Origin: Persicaria tinctoria
Lineage: Eukaryota > Streptophyta > Magnoliopsida > Caryophyllales > Polygonaceae
Assembly: GCA_037127255.1 (NCBI GenBank)
Contig: JBANSL010000009.1
Span: 25,198,475 to 25,262,474 of the forward strand
Length of the DNA stretch: 64,000 nt
Direction of reading: 5' to 3'
Below the pieces are notes generated by a model, which saw nothing but the letters and a program-made list of their open reading frames with translations, was not told the DNA's origin and made no database searches. Below are positions 22,465 to 33,536 of this stretch, one piece after another; position 1 is the stretch's first letter, and each line of letters begins with the position of its first letter. The translations under genes and the position numbers were made by a program.

Positions 22465-24480
22465 CCTAAAAAATGATATAGTTTTTTTTTTGTAAGATTT
22501 CGGTAGAGGAAATGCTATATTACATGAGTTATTACATTATTTGATGCAGTGCATCAAATTATTCTTTATTCATTTGATGCAATGAATAAAGAATTTGGAG
22601 ATAAATAGGAGATTGGAGAAAAAGTGAAAATTCATTTGGTTAGTGCTAGTGGGCTTTAATTATGCAGTGCATGCATATAGAAATTAAATGTTGTTCTTTA
22701 ATGTCTATCACCATAATTTCAAGCTTTAGTCAAATCAAGAAACTCTGATTTAGGTAAATAAAAATCTATCTAAATTTGGGAAGATCATAATACAGAAATC
22801 TCGAAAACCTTTATTCAACCATCTTAGGATATAAAGGTGTACAAACATTATGATCTTGAAAAAATGAATCAAGTTAAATTCACTACAAAACTAACCAGAT
22901 TCAGCATAAGCAAGCAAGCTCTAAACACATAACCTCACCCCACCAACTCACATGTTTAATGAACCAAGAAATTCAAATCTTGAAAAACGAAATTCACTAC
23001 AAAACTAACCAGATTGAGCATAAGAAAGCAAGCTCTAAATACAGAACCTCACACTACCAATTCACTGTTCAAAGACAGAAATTTCAACAATCAGAAGGAG
23101 AATTGCAGGAAAGGGGAGAATACCTTCAGAAAATGATCTTTAGCTAGCCTTTGGAAATTGTTGCTGATAGATCCTTAACTCCTTGTGTTTCTGCAGAACA
23201 CATCAGGGATATGTAAACAAACAAAAAATGAAATATATAGCTTCAGCTCAACCTATCATAGTAGGATATATAAGATTCTTTGTGTTTATACATTACATGA
23301 ACCAACCAATCAGTAGACCCCCAATAAAAACATAACAAGAAAAGCTGTTAGGACTTAAATATGCCTCGTCATACCACATTATGTATTAACCTGTATACAC
23401 ATGATGACATGAAACCCACTGAGATTCACTATTGTAAGTCAAATAATACTCAACATGCAAACTAAAGAGATAATAAATAAATTAAAAAAAGGAGCCAACT
23501 ACTCATGCCATTGTAAGTTTTTAATAAGTTTTTTTTATCAGTTGTAATAAGTATTACTTATTAGGCATTACATATTATTTTTTTTTAAAAAAACTAATCT
23601 GTAGTTTTTTTGGTCGAGAACTGAAATTTTCAGTTTGGTTCCGGTTTTCGGAAAGAAACCAAAATTTGATTTTTTAAGGATCATGGCCCGAACCGTTTAT
23701 CATCCGGACCGGACCGGAACCGAGATTTTCGGTTCGGTTTTTAGGTCGGGCCACATTATGAGCAACCTTACTCATAAGCCTTTACAAGGGGTTGGTTCTT
23801 GTAAGTTCATATGAATCATGAATGTCTGAGATTGATGGGTTAAACCAAAATAAAGGCTAAATTAGAGAGGTACTGTTTTTTTTTTTAATTTCTATGTACA
23901 TATTCGATCAGTGTACAACTTCAAAGCTTTGAAATCTAGAAACCATGTGTACCCCTTTGAGCTCTACACATCACCCCCTCCCCCCACCCCACCCCACCCC
24001 CCAAGTGCATCCAATGCAAACAAATTAACAAGTATAAAAACGAAAAACAAATTAAAACGACTACACACACAAATCAGGTAATTAAGTAATATATTACTTA
24101 AATCTGTTCTATCCCTTCAACAATTGAAACGTGCGCTTCATAAGTAAATATGACCCTTTGGCACGAAACTCAAATATATATGTGCCAATCCAAATTGCAG
24201 TAAGACTTACCCTTAATTCAGAAGCTTGAACACGGAAGCAAGAACACTTAGTCCAACATCTGGGCAATATGAACAATTTTCTGTCAATAATTTGTCCAGA
24301 TCTCTAACATAAATTAATAATACGCATGTAGTATGCTAGAAACAACAGCAACAGCAGAAAGGAAAATGATAACAAAGATGGAGAGCTGCCTAATCGAAAG
24401 TTTCATAGCAGAAAATTTCATGACAAAGATTGACTGGTAAAAATAATAGCAAATTTCATCCTAAAAACTGAATTACATAA
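22465..24480. other. CACTA interior, non-coding
   Basis: Upstream (minus-strand sense) region of the TNP1-like gene. It contains two back-to-back hairpins at 22540-22594 and a cggttcgg-rich stretch at 23620-23750, but no supported reading frame. Confidence 0.5.
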
Positions 24481-24559
24481 TAAAAAATTTCATCTTTAGA
24501 AATGAATTAAAGATGGAGGAAGGGGGATGTACCTGAAACTTAGAGAGATTGAAGCTTTG

Positions 24560-24900
24560 AAAAATCAATGGCCCCAAATCAAACAAATCCCAAATTGAAC
24601 AGCCACAAAGTTGAACAACCCCAAATTGATTGCCCCAAATCTCCCCAAATCGAACAACCCCTAACACTCCAAATTGAAAAGCCCTAAATTGCTTGAACGA
24701 CCACTGAAGCTTCCCAACCGAACAAACCCTGAAACCCTAAATCACTCAAACGACCCCTGAACCTTTCCGACCGAACAACCTCTGAAGCCCTGGCCAACTC
24801 GCTCGAATGACCCTTGAAGCTTCCCAACCGAATAACCCCTCAAGCCCCAAATCGCCCGGACGATTTTCAGAGTGCTTCCCGACCGCTTGAAGCTTCAGAT
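24560..24900 (-). repeat. Degenerate tandem repeats near the CACTA right end
   Basis: Repeated phrases such as cgaacaaccccta, ccgaacaaaccctgaaaccc, ccgaacaacctctgaagccc and ccgaataacccctcaagccc recur every 45-70 bp. Likely part of the promoter-side subterminal region of the CACTA gene on the minus strand. Confidence 0.55.
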
Positions 24901-25089
24901 TTCTCCCCTGAATAGCTTGAATTTGTTACCAGCTAAAAGATTAGACAACAATCTCTTGAAGATTGATCATTGCTTTTTGGCTTCTAAACCTAGATTGCAT
25001 GTGGGGGTTTAGATGAGTTTTAGGGAAATAGAAATCTTGTCTTCATTTGAGCGGGTTTATGAAATTTGGGGAATTTTTGGGGGATACCT

Positions 25090-25383
25090 AGGGCGGGCAA
25101 GGATATTAAACCCGCTAAAACACTAAAACCGCTCCCATAGTTAATTTATTTTGGTGGACCGCTTCTATTGCTTTTTTTTAATTTATGAGATTTTGGAAAA
25201 CCGCCCCCAAAGGGTCTTTGGACCGCTGCCATAGACAAGGGGTTTTAGAACCGCTACCAAAACCGCTGCCATAGACTAAACCGCTCCTAAAACCATGACA
25301 TTTTTCTAAACCGCTATCATAAACCGCTTCTTAAACCAAACCGCCACCATAAACCGCTTCTTTTGCTCTTAATTGTAGTAGTG
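25090..25383 (-). repeat. CACTA right subterminal repeats and TIR
   Basis: Multiple aaaccgctgccatagac and aaccgct words, the inverse of the gcagcggtt words at the left end, lead into the terminal inverted repeat at 25367-25383. Confidence 0.8.
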
Positions 25384-25625
25384 GTGCATCTATAAGATTA
25401 CAAAATGCAACAAAATATGCTACATCACATTTTTTTGTCTTTATTTTAAAAAGTAAAAAATATGAGATTATAAAATATAAAGTGAACAAATAGTACAATA
25501 AAGATTATGATTAATAAATGTGTATTTTACTAATGTAAAGTAAGTTTCCTACCAAATATTTTCTTTATGGGTTGCTATTTTATGACGGTTTTGTACTTTA
25601 ATGCGATACGTGTCATTAAAAACCT

Positions 25626-26650
25626 ATTAGCTCAAAAATGGTATAACGATGTGCCCATGCTCACAGGTTCGAGTTCAAAATCCCGCATATGCTATTTATG
25701 GTTGTCTTTTTTTTTTGTTCCCGTTCATGAATAAGATTATAAAGTGCAATAATAAAATGATAATGTGCACAAATAAGACGATACAATGCATATATAACAT
25801 TATGGTGTGCAAATACAATGCTATGTTGTGCACAAATAAGATTACAAAGTGCAATATTATATTGTGTAAATATAATGCTATGTTGTGCAAATAAAATCAG
25901 GGTCCCTATAGCTGGATTAAAGGAAGTTTTCATATAATTTACCATTGTTCTATCATATTGCATTGCAAAGTGCGAAATCATAGGTGCTTTCGAGACCCTG
26001 TGGGTCGTCCTTGGAACCTAGGCAGGGAAAAATTCCTATATCTAATATAATGTGCAATTGTAGTTTGATAAAGTGTATAAATAAGGTGATAAAGTGCATG
26101 AATAAAGTGATGAAGTGTATGAATAATAATATAAGTGCATGAATAAGATTATGAAGTGCACAATTAAGATTATAAAGTACATAAATAAAATTATAAAGTG
26201 CAAGAATAAAATCATTGAGTGCATGAATAAGATTATGGCCGGAGTGCACAATTAAGATTATAAAGTGCATGCAAAAATAAAATGATAAAGTGCATAAATA
26301 AGTAGATAAAGTGCAAGGATAAAATGATAGTGTATGAATAATAATATGAAATGTATGAATAAGATTATGAAGTGCACAATTAAAATTATAAAGTGCATAG
26401 ATAAAATGATAAAGTGCAAGAACAAAATGATGAAGTGTATGAATTAGATTATGAAGTGCACAATTAATATTATAAAGTGCATAAATAAAATAATAAAGTG
26501 CGAGAATAAGATTATAAAGTGCACAATTAAAATTATGAATTGCACTTTTATTAGAAAATAATACACTATTAAAATTAAGCAATTTAGCCTATGTAGGAGT
26601 AGAACCCACGTCTCTATGTATAAGCACATTGCTCTACCATTGAGCTAATA
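25626..26650. repeat. tRNA-like-bounded element with internal (aagtgcataaat) array
   Basis: Two inverted copies of a tRNA-like sequence (25626-25695 plus; 26648-26583 minus) enclose two stretches (25735-25900 and 26045-26570) made of about 20-24-bp degenerate units such as ataaagtgcataaataaaat and aagtgcacaattaagatta. The interruption at 25900-26045 is unique sequence. All long ORFs here are by-products of the repeat. Related gtgca/tgcaaata arrays and a third tRNA-like copy occur at 49.2-53.2 kb. Confidence 0.65.
26583..26648 (-). repeat. tRNA-like sequence (A and B box), not a functional tRNA
   Basis: Reverse complement starts ttagctcaatggtagagc, an A-box and D-arm sequence, and later has acgtgggttctactcc in the T-arm position. 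No acceptor stem forms, so this is a tRNA-derived repeat end. Confidence 0.55.
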
Positions 26651-26917
26651 TATAGACTTTTAAAACTTATTAAGTAAAAGAATAGATATAAGAATCAAAT
26701 ACTTCTATGATGATGTAGATCAAATGCACGAATGCTCAACAAATACCCATTTTGAGGGCAAAATTTGTACATAAATTGAAGATGGGTAGCTAGTGATACT
26801 GTAAAGACTTTCCATGGATGGGTAGCTAGTGGTACAAAATCAACCCTACTGATTTTTTCGATCAAGCTTCACACACCATCGGATTATTCAGAAGCAAAAT
26901 TCAATTAGAAGCAAAAT

Positions 26918-27969
26918 TCAATTAGCCAACTTGATGCGGGACCATCCAAGACACCTTCGGATGATGTCCTTTTCAAGAATGATGGGTGTGTCTGGAGCTG
27001 TAGAAGATGGTCCCGCATCAACCTCCCCTTCTTGAAAAGGATTCGACCACGAATCAAAGTCTTCATCCACAGCAAAGTAAGGGATTAGATCGGCGACGTT
27101 GAATGTAGCGCTCACGCCCATGTCTCCAGGAAGCTCCAATTGGTAGGCATTGTCGCCCACTCTCCTCTTCACTCGAAATGGTCCATCACTACGAGGTGAA
27201 CGATTGTTCTTCCGAGCTTCTGGAAACCGCTTCTTCCTTAAGTGCACCCATACAAGATCTCCAGGCTGAAATGTGACCAAGCGACGTCCCTTGTTGGCCT
27301 TGTTAGCGTTGTATTCAACCTTTAGCTTCAGCTTCTCACGAGTTCGTTCATGCAACTCCTTAATGAACTCGACATGCTTACCTGCCTCAAATGATTCGTT
27401 GTCTCTCATAGGATATGGAGTAAGATAAAAGGGGTTAGTGGATTAACACCATACACACATTCAAATGGAGAGAGTTTAGTAGCTGAATGCATGGTTCTGT
27501 TATAAGCAAATTCCACATGAGGTAAAGCTTCTTCCTAAAGTTTTAAGTTCTTCCTAACTATGGCTCTTAGGACAGTAGCAAGGGTTCTATTAGTCACCTC
27601 AGTTTGGCCATCAGTTTGGGGGTGGCTAGAAGTAGAGAATAAAAATCTAGTTCCCAATTTACTCCATAAAGTACGTCAAAAATGACTTAAGAATTTCACA
27701 TCCCTATCACTTACTATTGTTTTAGGCACACCATGTAATCTTACTACCTCTCTAAAGAATAGATTAGCAACATTGGTAGCATCATCAGTTTTGTGGCATG
27801 CAATGAAATGAGTCATTTTAAAGAATCTATCAACCACTACAAATATAGAATCTCTCCCCTTCTTAGTTCTAGGCAACCCAACTATAAAATCCCAAACACA
27901 TACCTCCCACATATCACAAAATTGAAACCCTACCCTGCAACTACAACTTCCTAACTTAAAGGTTTTCAA
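26918..27969 (-). pseudogene. Ty3/Gypsy integrase and pol C-terminus, broken
   Basis: The minus-strand piece 27969-27676 holds the integrase core with [20 protein letters not shown] and [20 protein letters not shown]. The following 27675-27410 reads on with [10 protein letters not shown] and [20 protein letters not shown], interrupted by stops and a frameshift. The piece 27409-26918 holds the C-terminal domain with FQPGDLVWVHLRKKRFPEAR, DGPFRV, NDNAY-like DNAYQLELPG and ATFNVADLIPY. Asp residues of the catalytic triad are visible in this core. Reverse transcriptase, RNase H and gag are absent. The frame runs into LTR-start sequence at 27020. Upstream of 27969 the sequence changes abruptly. 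Confidence 0.88.
26932..27020. repeat. Two LTR 5' ends facing each other (15-bp inverted repeat)
   Basis: TGATGCGGGACCATC at 26932-26946 is repeated inverted at 27006-27020. The left copy extends to 26977 with a 46-bp match to the LTR start at 28839 (plus); the right copy is the LTR start of the minus-strand integrase element. Two opposite retrotransposon ends, less than 90 bp apart. Confidence 0.7.
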
Positions 27970-28335
27970 TCAAAAAGAGGTAAATTTCCATTCTTTCTTA
28001 GTTTTTCTTTATTTTTCTTTTATTACAACCTTGTCAAGTTGATTTACTGGCTGTGTCGAGCACTTATACCCATTGTCGAGTGTTGTTGAGTTAGTGTCGA
28101 GTAGATCTCAGCCCTTGCCGAGTTCTCTCTTTGTGGTTTCGAGTTGAATTCTTGCAAATACCCATCTGTTTTGCTTGAATTAATTGTAATTGCTTAGCCG
28201 AAGTACTGATTTCCTTGATCAAGTGCTTTCTTTGAGCTGTCGAGTACCACAATCCCTGTGTCGAGTACTCTCTTGGTTGTTTGTTTCATTCATTCTCTTG
28301 AATTCTATACTTTGATTGTTAAGTTCTTTGCTTGA
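27970..28335 (+). other. Retrotransposon-like leader with repeated gtcgag words
   Basis: No reading frame. The words tgtcgag, gtcgagta and gccgagt recur at least seven times between 28050 and 28265. It joins the inverted integrase fragment to the plus-strand element below; its origin is unclear. Confidence 0.4.
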
Positions 28336-28838
28336 TTGTTGATTTGCCCAAAGCAGATTGCCCTAGCAAGCATGATATATCAATCAGAGAGGGAGTGTGA
28401 TGATAATCAAAGGGAAGATTTATGTCATACTACATGCTTAGAAAAAGGAAAAGTTTCTAATATGATCATTGATGGAGAAAATTCTTCTACTATTACTAGC
28501 CTTGAATTAATTGAAAATCCAGCCTTGAAAAATGATGAAATCTTGCTCGCTTTGGATGGAAACTTAGGAATAAATGACCAAGCTAAAGTGCATATTAAGT
28601 TAGAACTTAATGAAGATGATATGAAATATGAATTATGCCCTAATAAAGTTTCTTTTCTTGATTTTGTAGATGAAGCCGAGACAATAATCATCGAGGAGTG
28701 GTCAATCCCTACAACAATCTTTCTTGAGATGAGTTTCCATGGGCATAAGGTTTTCGATCCAGGAGCTCGTATGGATGCCTTTGCGAAATCATATGCGACC
28801 TTGGATTCGAGGACGAATCCTTTTCAAGAAAGGGAGAT
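28336..28838 (+). pseudogene. Gypsy pol remnant: protease start joined to pol end
   Basis: An open frame runs from 28336 through 28838 and into the LTR (stop at 28918-28920). It contains CLEKGKVSNMIIDGENSST, like the start of the Gypsy aspartic protease region, where the active-site Asp stands in IIDG. Further on, DSRTNPFQEREIDAG is the pol end, as in the minus-strand copy (SWSNPFQEGEVDAG). Everything between protease and pol end is missing. The purine tract aagaaagggagat before TGATGC marks the 3' LTR start. Confidence 0.65.
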
Positions 28839-29847
28839 TGATGCGGGACCATCCAAGACACCTTCGGATGATGTCCTTTTCAAGAGGAAGAAGAAGGCTC
28901 CACCTTGGGAGAAGAAATGACGTTTTAGACTCTCGTTCAGAATTTTGACAGCTTTTTGACGTCTCTGTAAAATGGGTCGTACGGATTCAATATTAATCGG
29001 ATTTAGGCATGCCATACCTTGTTGGAACGAGGACGAAGAGATATACAACTTTTCTGTTGAAGGTTTTTCCAGATTCGACATAAAGATTGGCCGAAAATCA
29101 CCATCTTTGCAAGTCTGTCACTGTTTTGACGGGAATGGATCCTATTGGGCCGAATTGAGCTATTTTAAGTGTTATTTCTAGAGACCTTATTTACTTATGT
29201 TTTTAGGTGTTTTAATTAGATGTTAGATTTATCTTTTTTATCATTAAACTCGGCCCATCAGCTTATCTAAGGCCTATATATTTCAATTCCTACATTGTAA
29301 TTCAGTTGGAACATTCTGAATAGAGTTTTACTTCTCAAGAAACGTGTGTGTTAAAAACTTAGAGAGGCTGGCCGATTAGAGCAGTGCTCATCAGGTCATC
29401 GAATTGGTATATCTCAGCTTGGTTTGCTTTGTGTTCATCAACTTCGCAAGACTTGGTGATCCTAGTATCCACGAGCCCCCTCCTTGTGCCTCCAAGTTGT
29501 CCGCTTGGTTGTGTAGGGTTGTAGAGGCGGGTTATATAGTCATTGGTATTGGTTCCTACCTTCTACGGAAGCATGGGGTCTCTATCTTGTTCTATATAGA
29601 TCGACTCAGTCCATATCAGGTCGTGTCTTTCAATTCTTGTTTGTTATTTTCGAATCTTGCATCATTTTTTGTCAATTCTTTCATTCTTGCTGCGTTCTTG
29701 AAAGATCTTGATCATCTTGATCGATTTCTTGCATCTTCTTTATAGTTCTTGCTGCGTTTCTTGCATTCTTGATTGAGTCTTGTTTGTTTCTTTGAGTTTC
29801 TTGCTTGTTGTCAAAGATCGGACCATCACACGGCTAACCCTGTATCA
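28839..29847 (+). mobile_element. Gypsy-type 3' LTR, plus strand, 1009 bp
   Basis: Starts TGATGCGGGACC after the polypurine tract and ends CCTGTATCA at 29847. The TGATgC and GTATCA ends are inversely complementary, as LTR ends should be. Homologous along its length to the LTR at 896-1854 plus 6156-6209. A matching 5' LTR of the same element is not in place; 26932-26977 is a fragment of one. Confidence 0.8.
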
Positions 29848-30257
29848 CAACTAAATCCAATTACAGACTAAGGCATTAGTGGAAAAAAAATTCCCTAATT
29901 TTTCCAATTAGAGACTCACACGATCACTAATTTTTCCTCAACTAAATCCAATTAGAAGCAAAATTCACCAACAACAACTAATTATGTTAGAGACTTACAA
30001 GAGGAGCAGGGCCTGAACGAAGAAGGATCCAGAGATCGAAGGCGAGGTGCTGGTCAGCCGCGTCGATGGCCCGCTATGGCTTCAATCCGCCACCATGTCG
30101 AGGTCGAGAGGCAACCTCCAGTCTATTACGATTTCAGCCCATTGAACACCCCTAAATGCTACAAACGTACATATAAACTTCACAGTAACCGTCGAGTACA
30201 ATCTGGATTCTGCTTTCAATCCATTCAAAATTGCACAATCTTCTTCATATTACCTAT
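29848..30257. other. Unassigned, GC-richer patch at 30000-30110
   Basis: No supported gene. The patch at 30000-30110 is richer in G and C and CpG than its surroundings and could be an exon or UTR of a minus-strand gene disrupted by the insertions to its right, but no recognisable protein is encoded. Confidence 0.4.
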
Positions 30258-30445
30258 AAATTTAGGGGCCGTTTGGTACTGATATACGTATATCAGATAT
30301 GGGTATGGGTATCACTCATACCCATACATTTGTTTGGTAAATAGATATATGGATATTAAAGTGATATACCCATATTTTCCTTCCTTTGTATTTTCCCCCA
30401 ATCTCATATACCCTTCTAAGCAGGGATATCAGAACCTCTTCTTTC
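30258..30445. mobile_element. MITE with GGTACTGATATACG end
   Basis: Left part ggggccgtttggtactgata followed by an internal gatatgggtatgggtatcac / tacccatac fold; right edge gggatatcagaacc is the weak inverse of ggtactgatatac. A 50-bp relic of the same family sits at about 33577-33625 and, in the duplicate, at about 34852-34900. Confidence 0.5.
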
Positions 30446-30523
30446 TCACTCCCTCCTTCACCGCTTCTTTCTGCCTCCCTCATTGCTTTTTGCAAACAAC
30501 TTCAACTGACTTGGCAATGGAGG

Positions 30524-33500
30524 TGTAAAGATCGGGAAATTTTAGAATATTAAATTATTAAAATAGTGATTTATAATCATCCCGATTTCTAAGATTTGGG
30601 AGGTTTGAAAAAAAAAAAACTCGTCCTTGAGCATCAGTTTTTATTTTAAAATCCTTTCGGCATCGATTTAGAATTTGGATTTTGACGGAATTTGATTACG
30701 CTTTCGAGCTATGAATTGAGAATTTAATTCGATTTTGATAGTCTTAAATATATAATTTGAAAGTATGATTAATTTTATTATTTGGTGCGGTTCTAGAATT
30801 TAAGTTATTCGTTGAAGTCGGTATTAGCGGGTATTGAGTTTGTATTTGCGGGATTTAAATTTGTCATAGTACATGACCCCTCCCTATTTTATTTTTCCCT
30901 TTTCTTTTCTTCTCTCTCTCTCTCTGACATCGTTGGGACCAGATTTGCAAAATGTGCAATTCACAAGCTTTCATATTGTCCTTTAGTACACTCTCTCCCA
31001 CAAACCCTCAAGCTGTGCTCTTTCACACAATCTCAGAAAACACACCCTCCTAGAAATAAGCCTGCAATGTCTCATTTCCTCATTCATACAATCTCAGAAA
31101 GCACACCCTCTCTCTCCCTCTTTCACTCACTGCAATCTGCAAATCCCCTACTCCAAGCCACCACCACCATTGTCCTGTCCTTTTTCGTTGCCAGTGAGCA
31201 TCTCTGTCACCTTCAGCCCCTTTTCTCTTGCCTCCGATTCAGCGAGCCCACAACAACCTCCTCTTTGAGCACCTCCTGAGCATCTCGTCGAATGCCTTCC
31301 CCATTCTTCCGAGCGCGTCTCCTGAGTTGCAGCCGAGCAACTCAACCACCACTTTCCCCCCCACCTCTACAAGCAACATCCCCGGAGTGCACCACCCTCC
31401 TCTCGACGTCAACGAAGCCGAGGTGGCCACCAGGAGATCCCCGGAACGCCGAGCTACCGCCATGGTCCTCTTCTTCCCCTGGTTTCGCATCTAAGGTTCG
31501 GTAAGGCTCCATCTCTCCTTCTTTAGCTTCGAAAACCTGTAAAGTCCCACCTTTAAACCTCTTCTTCCGCCCTAGGCCCAGATTCGTAGGAATCCGACAC
31601 CGACGAAGTTGAATCGAGCTACCCCGGGCGCCTTCCCCGACGAATCGAAAACCCTCGGTGAGAACTTCTCTCCCTCCCCTATCTTTGTCCGATTCCACGT
31701 TCCTTGGTGTCGGGTAGGTGGTGCGAGCAGGTTGTCATCGCCTGCAAGCTCTTCCCCTTCCCCTTCCTTTTCCAGTTTGTCGACCTGAGCGTTTGGGGAT
31801 GAAGGTGAACAGTAGCCGGCGGGTGGTTTTCTGTTTTATTTAAACAAAACCGGTTCACCTCTTTTTTTTTAAAACAAAACCCGGTTTGGTTAGGCCTGCT
31901 AAATCTGATTTCATAGGATTGGTGGGCCTGTTTTTGTTTGGGCCTATTTTGGGTAAAATATGTAAATTGGAACTAATGGTTACAACCTACTTATATATTC
32001 ACTTGATATAAATAATGAGATTAATGGAATATGATCGATCTATTATATATGAAATTATGACTTTTAAATCTTGGGATTTAAAATGTATTATTTGGACTAT
32101 GCATTTTTGTGATAATTTGAATATGTTAAATTGGGAAATTTGAAATGATTTATTTATAATTATAGTTGATGTCTATTTTAGTCAAGTATTGTAATAAATT
32201 ATTTAAAAAGGAGTTTTTAAGTTTTTGGAGATACCTTTTTAGGAATTGTATTGGAAAACCAAGTTGCCGGAATTATTCTATAGTATGAATTTGAGAAATT
32301 GGTTTTAAGGTTTAATGTCGGGATTCTTTGTCTTGGTTTGATGATGTTGATTTTGAGAAGGAAATTGGAAGAATGATTTTGGTTGATGTTGATCATATCG
32401 GAAAGGTTTTGGAAAACGGTTTTACTATCTGTTGGTTTTGAGTATGTTGAGAACTTGGGTTTCGTGTGTATGGATGTTGGTCCGGTAGCTTATGGAAATG
32501 GTTTGATGATAGGTGTGTATTGCTTTTGGATTGCTTTGGGCCCTTGCTTGTAATATCCTGCTGTTCTGCATCTTCAGGTAAGTTCCCTAGGGGGCTTACT
32601 CAGGTTGGACATTCATGCATGTTGTTGCATTTTATGTTAGGTGTTGCATATGCATAAAAGCATGCCATGTAGTATCCTGCTTAGGTTGCACTAATTGAAT
32701 GTGCATCTGCTTACTTATTGCGTTTGAAACAGAACGGCCGTTATCTGTGATAGTCCTAGAGTCTTTGCTAGGGTCATAGGGTAGCCCAGCCTCATCGGGT
32801 ACCCTGAGTCAATCGAGTCATGAACTTCCTTATATTATGAAATGCCTGCGGGCTTTATTGTGGAGCGGGTTAGGCATGCGTGCCACCCGATTATGATGGA
32901 ATGCATTCACGAGCTGGCCAGTCTCCGCCCTATCGGAAGGGGGTAGAGGTAGGAGAGGGATATGCCATTTGGCATTGTCTTGGGCCCTTTACAGTATTTC
33001 TGCACATTATTATACTTAGGGGCATGCTAGTGTGTTTGACTTTCGTACTGCATTAGAGCATCTTTATTAGGTATAGCACATACTATGTGGCCTCAGCGAG
33101 GACTGCCGGTCCCGCATGAGTGGCTCGATCTGACTCCTTTCCCCGTTCTTTTTTTCAAGGTAGTTTCTGCAGATCTTGTTTGCTCCTTGCTTCTGTGACG
33201 GGAAACCCTTTGGCGATTCAAAGAACCTAGCTAATATTCTAACTTGGTATAAATGGTAATCATTCGCTTACGTTTTGGTTTTGACCCGGCTCTGCCGTGA
33301 CACTTTGTATCTTAACTTGTTTCCGCTTTACTTTCATTTAAACTGAATTTCGCGACATAGTCTCAGGACAGGCTAAGGGTACCCAATGGCCCTTCGAGTT
33401 TTTAGGGTTTGAAATCCCTCTTTCTACTAATCTTAAATGAGTTTAAAACCTCGACCCGTACCTGGATTGCAAGATCCGAACAAGGGTTTTCATCCCTTGA

Positions 33501-33536
33501 AACGTAACCCTAAAATCATAATTCCGGGCCGTTACA
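30524..33536 (+). mobile_element. Solo LTR, about 3.0 kb, TSD GGAGG
   Basis: Begins TGTAAAGATCGGGAAATTTT and ends ATTCCGGGCCGTTACA; the outer bases are inversely complementary (TGTAAmG, CGTTACA). It is flanked by GGAGG on both sides (30519-30523, 33537-33541), the 5-bp duplication left by an integrase. No internal coding region or second LTR is present, so it is a solo LTR formed by LTR-LTR recombination. The ORFs at 30812-31698 are within it and lack recognisable domains. The central part has pyrimidine tracts (30903-30925). Confidence 0.85.

Larger units (their letters stand above)
18582..25383 (-). mobile_element. CACTA (En/Spm) transposon, 6.8 kb, complete ends
   Basis: A perfect 17-bp terminal inverted repeat, CACTACTACAATTAAGA, starts at 18582 and ends at 25383 in reverse complement. 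It is flanked by GTG on both sides (18579-18581, 25384-25386), the 3-bp duplication expected for CACTA elements. Subterminal DNA on both sides is filled with copies of ggcagcggtt or aaaccgctgcc (18605-18850 and 25090-25370), as usual for transposase binding sites of this superfamily. Its gene (20338-22463, minus) is of the TNP1/Transposase_24 type; I find no tnp2 catalytic domain, so it is probably a deletion derivative that moves only in trans. Joining the flanks gives an AT-rich gtgcat repeat like that at 25.7-26.5 kb. Confidence 0.9.

Noticed and set aside
25735..26570. CRISPR-like regular repeats
   Set aside because: Units are degenerate and contiguous, with no unique spacers of constant length; the window is a plant nuclear genome.
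25649..26629. Several overlapping ORFs of 60-209 codons on the minus strand
   Set aside because: They are translations of 20-24-bp AT-rich repeats (runs of Leu/Ile/His/Phe), change frame with the repeat and match no protein.
30812..31698. ORFs on both strands within the solo LTR
   Set aside because: They lie wholly inside a long LTR, are rich in Pro/Ser or Gly/Arg, overlap each other and have no domain signals.
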